Assembly: GCF_000165505.1 (NCBI RefSeq)
Contig: NC_014632.1
Location: 868,001-932,000 of the forward strand
Direction of reading: 5' to 3'
Source: Ilyobacter polytropus DSM 2926
Lineage (GTDB): Bacteria; Fusobacteriota; Fusobacteriia; Fusobacteriales; Fusobacteriaceae
DNA length: 64,000 nucleotides
Below the pieces are notes generated by a model. The model saw only the letters and a program-made list of their open reading frames with translations, did no database searches and had not been told where the DNA came from. Position 1 is the first letter of the stretch. Every line of letters begins with the position of its first letter. Below, one piece after another: positions 33,442 through 43,549 of this stretch. Both the position numbers and the translations under genes were made by a program.

Positions 33442-34377
33442 TTATTTTCTAAGATAAGTTTTAGTCCATTTAAAATATTTGTAAAGGTTATGTTTTTTTA
33501 AAAAATAACCAATTTTTCCAATGAGATCCAAATCATAATATTTTTTGAACTCGTAAGTAATACTGTCATTTAAATTGAGGTCATCAGTTAAATTTAGTTT
33601 ATTTTCGTAGAGTTCTGTTTTATATTTAGATCCGGAACTTGTACAGTGAGTTGAAGTTTCACCAAAACCTATATTTTGAAGTTTTGATTTTACTGGATAT
33701 ACTGTGTACATATTTTTCCTGGCTTGAGAATAGCATGATCTTATTGCCCAAGAATCCAGTTTTCCAATTTTTTGTAGTTTTAACATTTCTAAAAGATCGC
33801 TACCACCTTTTTTAAATTTTTCAACTAAATTGGGACTAGAAATAAACTCATGGTAATCAGATAGATACCAGTCGTGTTTTTCCCACCTATCTTTCCAGGT
33901 ACCCCATCCCCAGCTACACCCTCTATAGGATAGATATACATCGTATTTGTAATTTCTGTCTATTTCAATAGGAGGGCCGTATCCTGTTACTGTCCATATT
34001 GAGTCATTTTTTTCATAAAGATCCAGAGCCTCGTTCATATATTCTAAAAAATCATTTGCTAGCACAAGGTCGTCTTCTAAAACTATAACTTTTCCGTATC
34101 GATCGATTATCTTACTGACACCAGATATGACAGAATGAGCAAGTCCGTTGTTTTCCCTTGACTCAAAAATTTCAATATTCTTAAATCCAGATAATTTATT
34201 GAGTATAGCTCTTGTTTCTTTTACTTTTTCTGCTTGCTCTGGCGATTTTGGAGCATCTGAAAAAATAAACAATAGACTCTCTTTAGCAAGTTTATTTTTT
34301 TTGAGAGATTCTAAAAGCCCAGCCGTTTCCTTGGGGCGGTTATATACAAATAAAGCTATAGGAGCTAGATCTTTCAT
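33442..34377 (-). CDS. Family 2-like glycosyltransferase
   Basis: A 311-residue soluble or peripherally bound glycosyltransferase. It begins PIALFVYNRPKETAGLLESL and has the nucleotide/metal site VIVLEDDLVLANDFLEYMN (EDD in place of DXD) and SYRGCSWGWGTWKDRWEKHDW, a motif typical of this polysaccharide-locus group. The C-terminus is basic and aromatic. The ATG at 34377 follows GAGGAGG; the in-frame TTG at 34392 is part of that site. It lies between the GT4 gene and the initiating transferase, 21 bases from the former. Acceptor and donor unknown. Confidence 0.82.
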   Translation of the reverse strand: MKDLAPIALFVYNRPKETAGLLESLKKNKLAKESLLFIFSDAPKSPEQAEKVKETRAILNKLSGFKNIEIFESRENNGLAHSVISGVSKIIDRYGKVIVLEDDLVLANDFLEYMNEALDLYEKNDSIWTVTGYGPPIEIDRNYKYDVYLSYRGCSWGWGTWKDRWEKHDWYLSDYHEFISSPNLVEKFKKGGSDLLEMLKLQKIGKLDSWAIRSCYSQARKNMYTVYPVKSKLQNIGFGETSTHCTSSGSKYKTELYENKLNLTDDLNLNDSITYEFKKYYDLDLIGKIGYFLKKHNLYKYFKWTKTYLRK

Positions 34378-34398
34378 AATAAACCTCCTCAAGAAAAC

Positions 34399-35511
34399 TT
34401 ATTTAACAGAAGAAGTTATGATTCTGTCTACTCTGTTTACAAAATCCTCTGCTTTATAATTGTTTACTGCTTTTTCATAATTGTATTTCTGAAATAATCT
34501 TAATTTTTTTTCTGTATTATAAATGGCAGTAGAAATCGAAGATGGTTTTTTCTTGATGCACTCTATTCCATTTATGTCTTTTTCAAAGATATCTCCTATT
34601 CCTCCCTGGTTTGTTGTTATTATGGCACATGCATTTGTCATGGCCTCTAGTATAGAGATAGGCTGGCCTTCGATTGGATAGTATGTTGGCAGCAAAAAGA
34701 TGTCACTTTTTAAAAGTAATTTTCTTTTTTCTTCTCCAGCGACTACTCCAAGATAATTTACTCTGTCCTTATGTTTTTCAATAAGTTCAAAGACATCTTT
34801 TTCAAGGTTTTTTTCAATGTTTCCGGCCAAATCTAAATCAAAGTCAATTTTTTTTTCTTCTAGATATCTCAAAGAGTTTAAAAGATCTAAGATCCCTTTT
34901 TCCTCCATAAGGTTACTGAGATAAAGGAGTTTTAACTTTCCCTTGTCCCGGTTTAATTTTTTTTCTATCTCTTCTTTTGATGACTGTACATCGTTTGGTA
35001 CACCGTTATGACAGATAAAAATCTTTTCTGGTGGAAGGATCTCTTGAAACATCCATTTCAAACTTTCTCCTAAAACAATTCCTCCCTTTGATTTTTTTAT
35101 GAAAAATTTCATTGATTTTTTTTTAAGAGGACCTACATCGTTATAGGTATAGCCTAGCTGTCCACCGTGACTGTGTAGAAAGTAAGGAGTTTTTTTTATT
35201 ATACATGACAACATATAGGGGGAATATCTCATAAAACCTACAAAACTGTGACCAGGTGTAATATAAACTAAATTATATTTATTTCTGAAAAGTTTTATAA
35301 GTTCCCCTGCCATATGTTTAATTGCAATAAAAAATTTTTCGAAGGATATTTTCTTTTGATCTTTTGTACTTTGAATTTTTGAAAGTAAAGCGGTATTTAT
35401 ATGGTCCATTTCATAGCCCTTTTCACATAGCCCACGGAAAAGAATATCATTTGCCATACTCATCCCATGGACTGGTTCAGGAAAGGGTCCTATCATCAGT
35501 ATTTTTTTCAT
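34399..35511 (-). CDS. Family 4 glycosyltransferase
   Basis: A 370-residue GT-B enzyme. N-terminal domain: ILMIGPFPEPVHGMSMAND, then VYITPGHSFVG and FLHSHGGQLG. C-terminal nucleotide-sugar domain: LLYLSNLMEEKGILDLLNS (start of Glycos_transf_1), DIFLLPTYYPIEGQPISILE with the E-x7-E pair, and IITTNQGGIGDIFE. It presumably adds one sugar to the lipid-linked repeat unit. GTCAGGTG lies upstream of the ATG on its strand. It is 18 bases from the fucose synthase gene, consistent with a GDP-fucose-using enzyme, which is inference. Confidence 0.88.
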   Translation of the reverse strand: MKKILMIGPFPEPVHGMSMANDILFRGLCEKGYEMDHINTALLSKIQSTKDQKKISFEKFFIAIKHMAGELIKLFRNKYNLVYITPGHSFVGFMRYSPYMLSCIIKKTPYFLHSHGGQLGYTYNDVGPLKKKSMKFFIKKSKGGIVLGESLKWMFQEILPPEKIFICHNGVPNDVQSSKEEIEKKLNRDKGKLKLLYLSNLMEEKGILDLLNSLRYLEEKKIDFDLDLAGNIEKNLEKDVFELIEKHKDRVNYLGVVAGEEKRKLLLKSDIFLLPTYYPIEGQPISILEAMTNACAIITTNQGGIGDIFEKDINGIECIKKKPSSISTAIYNTEKKLRLFQKYNYEKAVNNYKAEDFVNRVDRIITSSVK

Positions 35512-35529
35512 ATTAACACCTGACTTTTT

Positions 35530-36459
35530 TTAGTCTTTATTTTCGAGATACCATTTATAAACCTCTCTTATCCCTTCTTCTAGCTCAATCTGATGTCGCC
35601 ACCCAGTAGCGTGTATTTTCGCAACATCTAGGGATCTTCTCGGAGTTCCATCGGGTTTTGTTGTATCAAAAACAACTTCACCTTCATAACCGACAACTTT
35701 TTTTATTAGATGAACCAAATTATTTAATTCAATCTCGATGCCGGTCCCTATGTTGATGTGTCCTTCTTCAGAATAATTATTCATGAGATGTATCAGAGCA
35801 TCAGTGAGGTCTTCTACAAATAAAAATTCTCTGGTAGGTTTACCTGTACCCCAAACAACAACTTCTTTACTACCATTTTTCTTACCGTCATGGAATTTTC
35901 TTATTAATGCAGGCATAACATGTGAAGTTTTCAGGTCAAAATTGTCCTTTGGTCCATAGAGGTTAGTTGGCATCGCACAGATAAAATCATCACCATACTG
36001 ACGTCTGTAGGATTTGCATAGCTCTATTCCAGAAATTTTTGCTATTGCATATGCTTTATTTGTAGGCTCAAGCTCACCAGTGAGAAGGTATTCCTCTTTT
36101 ATAGGCTGCCCTGCAAATTTTGGATAGATGCAGGCACTTCCTAAAAATAATAATTTTTTAACTCCATATTTATGAGCCGAATTTATAACATTGGCTTCTA
36201 TCATCAGATTATCATAGATAAACTCAGCAGGATATGTATTGTTAGCGTGTATGCCTCCTACTTTTGCAGCGATTAAAAATACATATTCAGGTCTTTCTTT
36301 TTCAAAGAATTTTTCTACTTGATCCTGTTTTCTTAGGTCTAATTCACTGAAATCCTTTGTGACAATATTTTTATAATTTTTACTTTTTAAATTATTTAAC
36401 AGAGACGACCCAACTAAACCATTGTGCCCAGCAAGATATATTTTTGAATTTAGTTCCAT
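35530..36459 (-). CDS. fcl: GDP-L-fucose synthase
   Basis: A 309-residue SDR enzyme (WcaG/Fcl) that epimerises and reduces GDP-4-keto-6-deoxymannose to GDP-L-fucose with NADPH. Motifs: KIYLAGHNGLVGSSLL (GxxGxxG), LFLGSACIYPKFAGQPIKEE, catalytic Tyr-Lys in NKAYAIAKISGIELC, PTNLYGPKDNFD, and REFLFVEDLTDALIHLM. Full length. It is directly downstream of gmd in the same transcript (53-base gap), giving the complete two-step route from GDP-mannose. GDP-mannose synthesis genes are not in the window. Confidence 0.95.
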   Translation of the reverse strand: MELNSKIYLAGHNGLVGSSLLNNLKSKNYKNIVTKDFSELDLRKQDQVEKFFEKERPEYVFLIAAKVGGIHANNTYPAEFIYDNLMIEANVINSAHKYGVKKLLFLGSACIYPKFAGQPIKEEYLLTGELEPTNKAYAIAKISGIELCKSYRRQYGDDFICAMPTNLYGPKDNFDLKTSHVMPALIRKFHDGKKNGSKEVVVWGTGKPTREFLFVEDLTDALIHLMNNYSEEGHINIGTGIEIELNNLVHLIKKVVGYEGEVVFDTTKPDGTPRRSLDVAKIHATGWRHQIELEEGIREVYKWYLENKD

Positions 36460-36512
36460 AATTAACCCCCTATAAACTTTTGGTGAATTTATTTATTAAA
36501 TCAATATTTCTA

Positions 36513-37622
36513 TTAAAAATTCCATTTTTTAATGAATTCTTCATGTCCCATTCTTATGATATGGTCTTTTTCGACAAAATCTAAATCGTGCTCAACCATT
36601 ATTTTTACAAGATCTTCAAATGAAGTTTTTCTCGGATTCCATCCTAAAGTAGTTTTAGCTTTAGTTGGATCTCCAAGAAGAGTTTCTACTTCTGCCGGAC
36701 GGAAATATTTTGGATCTACCTCTATCAAAACTTCTTCGGTTTCTTTTGAAAACCCTTTTTCATTTAATCCTTCTCCACGCCAATCGATCTCTATACCAAC
36801 TTCATGAAAGGCAAGTGTTGCAAACTCTCTAACTGAGTGCTGTTCTCCGGTGGCTATTACAAAATCTTCAGGCTTGTCGTGCTGGAGTATCATCCACATA
36901 CACTCAACATAATCCTTGGCATATCCCCAGTCTCTCAGAGAGTTTAGGTTTCCAAGATATAGTTTTTTCTGATATCCCTTTGCTATTCTGGCAGCAGCTA
37001 AGGTTATTTTTCTGGTTACAAAGGTTTCACCTCTTCGTTCAGACTCGTGGTTGAACAGTATACCGTTTGCAACAAACATATCATAAGATTCCCGGTAATT
37101 TTTTGTTATCCAAAAACCATATTGCTTTGCAACAGCATAAGGAGATCTTGGGTAAAATGGAGTAGTTTCTTTTTGAGGTATCTCCTGCACCTTTCCATAA
37201 AGCTCAGATGTAGATGCCTGATAGATTTTTGTCTTTTCAGTCATTCCTAGAAGCCTAACAGCCTCTAATACTCTGAGGGTTCCTACTGCATCTGAGTCAG
37301 CTGTATACTCAGGAACTTCAAATGAAACTTTTACATGGGACTGAGCCGCAAGATTATATATCTCATCAGGCTGTACCATCTGTATAATCCTGATAAGGTT
37401 ACTAGAATCAGTCATATCTCCATAGTAAAGTTCTATATTTCGTTCTTTACGCATATCCTCTATAGCTTCCTCTAGGTATAGATGCTCGATCCGTTTTGTA
37501 TTAAAAGAAGAAGATCTTCTCATTATACCGTGTACCTCATATCCTTTATCTAATAAAAATTCGGCTAAAAATGAACCGTCTTGCCCTGTTATTCCAGTTA
37601 TTAGAGCGACTTTTTTTTGCAT
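36513..37622 (-). CDS. gmd: GDP-mannose 4,6-dehydratase
   Basis: A 369-residue SDR dehydratase. Motifs: [58 protein letters not shown], catalytic Tyr-Lys in [30 protein letters not shown] and [11 protein letters not shown]. It turns GDP-mannose into GDP-4-keto-6-deoxymannose, used by the next gene for GDP-fucose. The ATG follows GGAGGTTATT on its strand. It is in the minus arm between a WbuB-like transferase and fcl. Confidence 0.96.
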   Translation of the reverse strand: MQKKVALITGITGQDGSFLAEFLLDKGYEVHGIMRRSSSFNTKRIEHLYLEEAIEDMRKERNIELYYGDMTDSSNLIRIIQMVQPDEIYNLAAQSHVKVSFEVPEYTADSDAVGTLRVLEAVRLLGMTEKTKIYQASTSELYGKVQEIPQKETTPFYPRSPYAVAKQYGFWITKNYRESYDMFVANGILFNHESERRGETFVTRKITLAAARIAKGYQKKLYLGNLNSLRDWGYAKDYVECMWMILQHDKPEDFVIATGEQHSVREFATLAFHEVGIEIDWRGEGLNEKGFSKETEEVLIEVDPKYFRPAEVETLLGDPTKAKTTLGWNPRKTSFEDLVKIMVEHDLDFVEKDHIIRMGHEEFIKKWNF

Positions 37623-37666
37623 AATAACCTCCTTGTTTAGAAGCGCGTAAAGTCTTCCTGTATTTT

Positions 37667-38890
37667 TTAAGTGAGTAGGTTGCGGATTTTTTTCTCTAAA
37701 TTATTCATTACATTTTCATATTTATAGTTTTCTATAACATGTTTTCTAGCTTTTCTGCCTTTTTCCTCTCTCAGATTGCAACTTCGGATCTCAATTATCT
37801 TTTCTAGACAGCGGTCATAGTTGTTTTCATCTAAGACGTATCCCAAGTCATTGTTGTAAATCTCAAGATAAACTGATGAATTTTTATTGGCCAAACAAAG
37901 GAGAGGACGACCTGTGGCTTTTATCCCCATAACTTTTGAAGGCATGAAACTGTCCACCTCATTTTTCTTTTGAGGAAGAATGTGTAGGTCAGCAAGATTT
38001 AAAAAATCATTCAGCCTTGATTTGGGCTGGAGAGGAAGTAAAATTGTATTTTTTAAATTTTTTAAAGCACTATGAACATACTCTTTCTTGTTTCCGTCAC
38101 CTGCAATTACAAATTTAATATCCTGCTCAGAGGGTATTTTTTTTATTGTTTCTATGAGGATATCCCAGTCCTCTTTTTTTCCTATATTCCCAGAATACAT
38201 AACTACAAACTCATTGTCCTTTATTCCAAGTTCTTTTCTATATGGACTCTTAGGAATGGGATAGAGAAAATCTACATCGGCCCAGTTGGGCAAAAGAAAC
38301 TGTTTCTCCTTAGAAGCTCCCCTAGTGTCGAACTTCATAATCATTCCCTCGCTTATTGTACTCACCATATCAAACTTGGAAAAAAGTTTTTTTTCGATAA
38401 AGTGAAGGGAATTTTTAACACTTTTGATTTTTCCAAGATTTTTCATCATTTCAAGTCCTGCATCGATTTCAAAATCCTGAACATGTACCCAGATTTTTAG
38501 CTGCGGAGATTTCTTTTTTAGTTTTATAGCCAAATTAAGCAGGAATATATTTGGAAGAATTACCATAACCATGTCAAATTTTTCTTTATGGCACACAGAT
38601 AAGGCCTTGCGATAAAAGTCCCAATAGTGAAAAAGCCGATTTGCAGGATTGACCTTCGAAGGAACATACTGCTTAACCCTTGTTATTTCTACATTGTTTA
38701 CAGTTTCTTCTAGAATTCCATTTTTTTGAGAATAAGACTCTTCTATTTTCCATTCGGGATAATAAGGATATCCAGTAATCACTTTTACTTCAAAATGTTT
38801 TGAAAGATACTCACACATCTCAGTTGTATAAAGTCCAGTTGAGGAAATCTCTGGAAAGTAATTTAATCCTATTACACATATTTTTTTCAT
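37667..38890 (-). CDS. WbuB-like family 4 glycosyltransferase
   Basis: A 407-residue GT-B transferase resembling WbuB-type N-acetylfucosaminyl/fucosyl transferases. The N-terminal domain begins [20 protein letters not shown], with [26 protein letters not shown] and [17 protein letters not shown]; the C-terminal domain has [32 protein letters not shown] and [20 protein letters not shown]. The ATG at 38890 follows AAGGAGGT on its strand; the longer frame to 38977 adds a non-homologous stretch. It is first in the minus arm, just ahead of gmd and fcl. Confidence 0.87.
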   Translation of the reverse strand: MKKICVIGLNYFPEISSTGLYTTEMCEYLSKHFEVKVITGYPYYPEWKIEESYSQKNGILEETVNNVEITRVKQYVPSKVNPANRLFHYWDFYRKALSVCHKEKFDMVMVILPNIFLLNLAIKLKKKSPQLKIWVHVQDFEIDAGLEMMKNLGKIKSVKNSLHFIEKKLFSKFDMVSTISEGMIMKFDTRGASKEKQFLLPNWADVDFLYPIPKSPYRKELGIKDNEFVVMYSGNIGKKEDWDILIETIKKIPSEQDIKFVIAGDGNKKEYVHSALKNLKNTILLPLQPKSRLNDFLNLADLHILPQKKNEVDSFMPSKVMGIKATGRPLLCLANKNSSVYLEIYNNDLGYVLDENNYDRCLEKIIEIRSCNLREEKGRKARKHVIENYKYENVMNNLEKKIRNLLT

Positions 38891-39179
38891 AGGAGACCTC
38901 CTTAAACAATTTGATAAAAAAATAAAATCTATAAAGATTTTACACTTGTTTAATCTAAATGTTAAAAACATCCTCATTACTTATACAGATAAAGCACTAT
39001 CATAATCTTCTACTAAAGGAGATCTAAAAACCCTTTTTTTTAAAATATCCATAATTAATTTTTATGACTTAAAGACTAGAGACTTTACTATAATTAAAAT
39101 TTAAAGAGGAAATCATAGGCAATTACGAAAATAAATTATAATCTTTATATAATCAATCAAATTAATCAGAGGTGATTTT
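38891..39179. other. Divergent control region of the two polysaccharide arms
   Basis: No gene. Several -10-like TATAAT hexamers face right (39089-39094, 39137-39142, 39148-39153) but none has a convincing TTGACA partner at 16-18 bases, so the start points cannot be fixed by eye. All genes on either side read away from this region. Confidence 0.5.
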
Positions 39180-40649
39180 ATGCTATTTAATTCCCTTGAA
39201 TTTATGATGTTTTTTATATTGGTGGTCACAGGTTATTTTTTATTACCCTATAGATTTAGATGGGGATTATTGTTAGCTTCTAGTTATTATTTTTACGGAA
39301 GTTGGAATTCAAAGTATCTTATTTTGATTATCATATCTACATTAATTGATTATTTTGCAGGAATTATGATGGGAAATGAAGAGAAAAAAGAAAAAAGAAA
39401 AAAATACTTATATTTAAGCTTGGCCAGTAATTTGGGGATGCTGTTTGTATTTAAATATTTTAATTTTTTTATCGGGAATGTTAACAGTATTTTCAACTAT
39501 ATAAAACTTGATTTTACAGCACCGGGACTGAGGCTTCTTCTTCCTGTGGGTATTTCATTTTACACATTTCAGACTTTGAGTTATACCTTTGATGTGTATA
39601 GGGGTACAAGAGAGGCCGAAAAGCATCTGGGGATATTTGCAACTTATGTTGCTTTTTTCCCGCAACTGGTTGCAGGGCCTATAGAAAGCTCTACAAATTT
39701 ACTTCCGCAATTTAGGAAAAAAACGGATTTTGATTATATCAGAATGACAGAAGGACTAAAATTAATGGTTTGGGGATTATTCAAAAAAGTAGTCGTTGCA
39801 GACAGGACAGCATTAATAGTAGATAGGATTTATAATGATGTAAACAGTTTTGAAGGTCTTACACTACTTATAGCCTCTGTTTTTTTTGGTTTTCAGATAT
39901 ACTGCGATTTTTCAGGTTATTCTGATATTGCTATTGGATCGGCCAAGGTTATGGGCTTTGATCTGATTGAAAACTTCAAAACTCCGTATTACTCAAAATC
40001 TATTTCTGAATTCTGGAGAAGATGGCATATATCTTTGGGGAAATGGTTTAAAGATTATCTATATATATCTTTAGGGGGAAACAGAGTATCGAAAGTCAAA
40101 TTTTATAGAAATCTTATGATTGTATTTTTAGTGAGCGGACTCTGGCACGGTGCTAGCTGGAATTTTGTAATATGGGGTGCTCTTCACGGTATCTACATCG
40201 TGGTAGATATTTATACAAAAGCTAATAGAAAACAATTTTATGAAAAAATTAAACTGACTAAATTTCCAACCTTGATGAAATTTATACACGTAGGTTGCAC
40301 TTTTTCATTGGTTACCTTTTCGTGGATTTTTTTTAGAGCCAATACACTTAAAGACGCTTTATATGTAATAACCCATACTTTTAGCAGCATGGAAAGTTAC
40401 ACTACATTCAACGGAATATATCAGGCTTTAGATGCTTTAAATGCAGGTAAGATAGGCTTTATAATTACTCTTTTATCCATAGGGATTATGGAAATTTTTC
40501 ACCTTAGATCAAGAAGTAAAAAAATATCTGATGTATTGAAGAAAAGGCCACTTTACTTAAGATGGGGTGTTTATTATTCTTTGATGCTTTGGATAATTAT
40601 GTTTGGAGTATTTGAAGGTGCCAGCGAGTTTATATATTTTCAGTTTTAG
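39180..40649 (+). CDS. MBOAT O-acyltransferase (AlgI-like)
   Basis: A 489-residue polytopic inner-membrane acyltransferase of the MBOAT family, similar to AlgI/DltB-type proteins. Typical stretches: SYYFYGSWNSKYLILIIIST near the start, LLPVGISFYTFQTLSYTFDV, FFPQLVAGPIESSTNLLPQF, IYCDFSGYSDIAIGSAKVMG, EFWRRWHISLGKWFKDYLYI and the catalytic-histidine region LVSGLWHGASWNFVIWGALH. It would carry acetyl groups across the membrane to O-acetylate the polysaccharide. AGAGGTGATTTT precedes the ATG. It is first in the plus arm and pairs with the SGNH gene 14 bases downstream. Confidence 0.92.
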   Translation: MLFNSLEFMMFFILVVTGYFLLPYRFRWGLLLASSYYFYGSWNSKYLILIIISTLIDYFAGIMMGNEEKKEKRKKYLYLSLASNLGMLFVFKYFNFFIGNVNSIFNYIKLDFTAPGLRLLLPVGISFYTFQTLSYTFDVYRGTREAEKHLGIFATYVAFFPQLVAGPIESSTNLLPQFRKKTDFDYIRMTEGLKLMVWGLFKKVVVADRTALIVDRIYNDVNSFEGLTLLIASVFFGFQIYCDFSGYSDIAIGSAKVMGFDLIENFKTPYYSKSISEFWRRWHISLGKWFKDYLYISLGGNRVSKVKFYRNLMIVFLVSGLWHGASWNFVIWGALHGIYIVVDIYTKANRKQFYEKIKLTKFPTLMKFIHVGCTFSLVTFSWIFFRANTLKDALYVITHTFSSMESYTTFNGIYQALDALNAGKIGFIITLLSIGIMEIFHLRSRSKKISDVLKKRPLYLRWGVYYSLMLWIIMFGVFEGASEFIYFQF

Positions 40650-40663
40650 GGGAGGTGATTTAA

Positions 40664-41602
40664 TTGAAAATCAATGTCAAGGAGAGCATTATATTTACAG
40701 GTATATTTATTTTTATAATATACTCGATATCTATGTTTATGAATTCAAAAATTTCACCTTTTGGCTATAACGAAAAGAGATATCCAAAGATTCAAGAGGC
40801 AACTAAACAGTCAGATCTTCTTATTTTGGGTAGCTCTCAAGCTTATAGTGGTTTTAATCCAAGAATTTTTGATACAAATCTTGGTATTCACACATACAAC
40901 TTAGGTACTCCTGCAGAGGTTCCTGTGATAACTTATTATAGATTTGAAGAGGCAATGAAAAAATCCAATCCCAAAGTAGTAATAGTGGATATTTATTTCA
41001 GAATTCTACGGTATGATGTGAATTTTCAGTATATTCCCCAGTGGATAAAAAGTGTTTCTAGGGAAACAAAGGAAAAAATGCTTAAGGAACTTCCTTTAAA
41101 GGACAGATTAAAGGTGATTTTTAATATAACAGGCATGGATAAAAACATGAGTGAATATATTAGAAATTTTGCTAAAGAAAGAGCAGCCGGTCACAAAGGC
41201 TTTGTATCGGTAAAGACAAAAGCAAGTCTAGAAAGTCTAGAGGAAGAAAACAGATTTGCAAATTACACCTTTGAAACCAATCACTATGTAATGAAAAATA
41301 TAGAGTATTTGGATAAAATAATCGACAGCAGCAAAAAAAAGGGAATAAAGGTAATCTTTGTTACAACGCCTCTTCCAAAAAGTTCTGTGGAAAAAATAGA
41401 GAATTACATTGAAATTCATAATTTTATAGAGGACCATTTGAGAAAAAAAGGAGTAGATTATTATGATTTCAATGTTTTAAAAAATCCTGTTTTTGTTGAT
41501 ACAGAAGATTTTGAAGACGGCAATCATCTAAATTATTACGGAGCTGCCAAAATAAGTGAATATATGTCTAAGGAAATATTAAAAAAGGAAATGTTTGAAT
41601 AA
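40664..41602 (+). CDS. Membrane-anchored SGNH/DltD-like protein
   Basis: A 312-residue protein with one N-terminal helix (about residues 8-26) and an extracytoplasmic SGNH-hydrolase-like domain: nucleophile region LLILGSSQAYSGFNP (Ser57/58) and the Asp-x-x-His pair FEDGNHLN (Asp285, His288). VIVDIYFRI and KVIFVTTPLPKSS are core strands. Such proteins transfer acyl groups handed over by an MBOAT partner, like AlgJ/AlgX or DltD. The start is TTG at 40664 with GGAGGTGA upstream. Adjacency to the MBOAT gene supports a two-protein O-acetylation system. Confidence 0.8.
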   Translation: MKINVKESIIFTGIFIFIIYSISMFMNSKISPFGYNEKRYPKIQEATKQSDLLILGSSQAYSGFNPRIFDTNLGIHTYNLGTPAEVPVITYYRFEEAMKKSNPKVVIVDIYFRILRYDVNFQYIPQWIKSVSRETKEKMLKELPLKDRLKVIFNITGMDKNMSEYIRNFAKERAAGHKGFVSVKTKASLESLEEENRFANYTFETNHYVMKNIEYLDKIIDSSKKKGIKVIFVTTPLPKSSVEKIENYIEIHNFIEDHLRKKGVDYYDFNVLKNPVFVDTEDFEDGNHLNYYGAAKISEYMSKEILKKEMFE

Positions 41603-41668
41603 ATTGTTATTTTAACTGTAAGAATAAAACGAAATACTGATTTATATAACTATTGTGAGGTGAAAACT

Positions 41669-42439
41669 ATGAAAGCGGTTATCCTAGCTGGTGGATTTGG
41701 AACAAGGCTTAGTGAGGCGACTCATCTGATACCAAAACCTATGGTTGAGGTAGGTGGAAAGCCGGTATTGTGGCATATAATGAAAACTTATTCTCACTAT
41801 GGGATAAATGAGTTTGTAATATGCCTTGGATATAAGGGGTATATAATTAAAGAGTGGTTTGCAAATTATTTTTTGCACAGTAGTGATGTGATGATAGATC
41901 TGTGGGACAACAGTATAGAGATTTTAGACAATCACTCAGACCACTGGAAGGTGACCCTTGTGGATACGGGACTTCACACAATGACTGCAGGAAGGGTAAA
42001 GAGGATACAAAAGTATATAGGGGAAGAAACTTTTTTGCTTACATACGGAGACGGTGTAGGAGATATAGATATTCATAAATCTCTAGAACATCACAAGAAA
42101 ACCAAAAGGGCTCTGACTGTCACTGCCTACAAGCCACAAGGTAAGTTTGGGTCTCTTGAACTTGATAATGAGGGGAATGTCCTTTCGTTTACTGAAAAGC
42201 CCAAAGGTGACGGCATGTGGATAAATGCAGGATATTTTGTCTGTGAACCTACTATCTTTGACTATCTTGGGGGAGATGACATGATGTTAGAAAAAGAACC
42301 CCTTGAAAAATTGGCAAAAGAAAATTTGATGACTTCATATGTGCATGATGGATTCTGGAAACCTATGGATACCTTAAAGGATAATAATGACTTGAATGAA
42401 TTGTGGAATTCAGGAAAGGCTCCTTGGAAGGTATGGTGA
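41669..42439 (+). CDS. rfbF: Glucose-1-phosphate cytidylyltransferase
   Basis: A 256-residue nucleotidyltransferase that makes CDP-glucose from CTP and glucose-1-phosphate. Motifs: KAVILAGGFGTRLSEATHLI, PKPMVEVGGKPVLWHI, GINEFVICLGYKGYIIKEWF, TYGDGVGDIDI and AGYFVCEPTIFDYL. Length equals RfbF/DdhA. The ATG at 41669 has GAGGTG 6 bases upstream; the in-frame GTG at 41660 lies in that site. It opens the CDP-sugar subcluster rfbF-rfbG-epimerase-reductase-epimerase. Confidence 0.94.
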   Translation: MKAVILAGGFGTRLSEATHLIPKPMVEVGGKPVLWHIMKTYSHYGINEFVICLGYKGYIIKEWFANYFLHSSDVMIDLWDNSIEILDNHSDHWKVTLVDTGLHTMTAGRVKRIQKYIGEETFLLTYGDGVGDIDIHKSLEHHKKTKRALTVTAYKPQGKFGSLELDNEGNVLSFTEKPKGDGMWINAGYFVCEPTIFDYLGGDDMMLEKEPLEKLAKENLMTSYVHDGFWKPMDTLKDNNDLNELWNSGKAPWKVW

Positions 42440-42466
42440 TTTTTATATTATTGTAACGGAGGTACT

Positions 42467-43549
42467 ATGGAACTATACAATGATGTGTATAGGGGAAAAA
42501 CGGTTCTTGTAACTGGTCATACAGGATTTAAAGGATCATGGCTTTCCATATGGCTAAGAGAGATGGGAGCCACAGTAATCGGATATGCCTTAGACCCCTA
42601 TACAGATAGGGACAATTTTGTGTTAAGTCATTTAGATGAAAAAATTATAGATATCAGAGGAGACATAAGAGACGGTGAAAAACTTGCCTCTGTATTTAAA
42701 AAATATAAACCTGAAATAGTGTTTCACCTGGCAGCACAGCCTATAGTAAGGCTTTCCTATGAAATACCTGTGGAAACATATGAGGTAAATGTAATGGGAA
42801 CTATAAAACTCTTGGAATGTATAAGAAATACAGATGAAACAAAGGTTGGGGTAATGATAACCACAGATAAATGCTATGAGAATAAAGAGCAAATTTGGGG
42901 ATATAGAGAAAGTGATTCTTTTGGAGGTTATGATCCATATTCCTCATCAAAAGGGGCCTGTGAAATTGCTATTAATTCCTGGAGAAGATCTTTTTTTAAT
43001 CCATGTGATTATAAAAATCACGGGAAGGCAATTTCTAGTGTAAGAGCGGGAAATGTCATAGGAGGGGGAGACTGGACCAAAGACAGAATCATACCTGACT
43101 GCATAAAAGCTATAGAGAATAATCAGGCTATAGAGATTCGAAATCCAAAATCAATCAGACCATGGGAGCATGTCTTAGAGCCTTTGAGTGGCTATCTATT
43201 ACTCGGGCAGAAAATGTGGGAGAATCCGACTGCTTACTCTGAAGGATGGAACTTCGGACCTGATCCAGATTCTATAGTGGATGTAATGAATGTAGCAGAA
43301 AAACTAATAAAAATATACGGAAAGGGAAGTATAGAGGATGTTTCTTCTGAAAATGATCTCCATGAGGCTAAACTTTTATTATTAGATATTACAAAGGCCA
43401 GACTGAGACTTGGTTGGAGTCCGACTCTTGATTTTTATGAATCCCTTGAAATGACTGTAGAGTGGTATAGAAATTATCAAAATGAAAATATATATAGCCT
43501 TTGTGTGAAACAGATAGAAACCTTTATAACAAAGGGGAGGTTAAAATGA
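42467..43549 (+). CDS. rfbG: CDP-glucose 4,6-dehydratase
   Basis: A 360-residue SDR dehydratase forming CDP-4-keto-6-deoxyglucose. Motifs: KTVLVTGHTGFKGSWLSIWL, EIVFHLAAQPIVRLSYEIPV, MITTDKCYENKEQIWGYRE, catalytic YSSSKGACE preceded by DPYSS, RAGNVIGGGDW and IRPWEHVLEPLSGYL. All are RfbG/DdhB hallmarks. GGAGG precedes the ATG. Its stop overlaps the next start (ATGA, 43546-43549), so the two are translationally coupled. Confidence 0.94.
   Translation: MELYNDVYRGKTVLVTGHTGFKGSWLSIWLREMGATVIGYALDPYTDRDNFVLSHLDEKIIDIRGDIRDGEKLASVFKKYKPEIVFHLAAQPIVRLSYEIPVETYEVNVMGTIKLLECIRNTDETKVGVMITTDKCYENKEQIWGYRESDSFGGYDPYSSSKGACEIAINSWRRSFFNPCDYKNHGKAISSVRAGNVIGGGDWTKDRIIPDCIKAIENNQAIEIRNPKSIRPWEHVLEPLSGYLLLGQKMWENPTAYSEGWNFGPDPDSIVDVMNVAEKLIKIYGKGSIEDVSSENDLHEAKLLLLDITKARLRLGWSPTLDFYESLEMTVEWYRNYQNENIYSLCVKQIETFITKGRLK

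Noticed and set aside
38891-39179. JUMPstart/ops element ahead of the polysaccharide arms
   Set aside because: No GGCGGTAG-like ops core is present in the divergent region; such elements are mainly enterobacterial.
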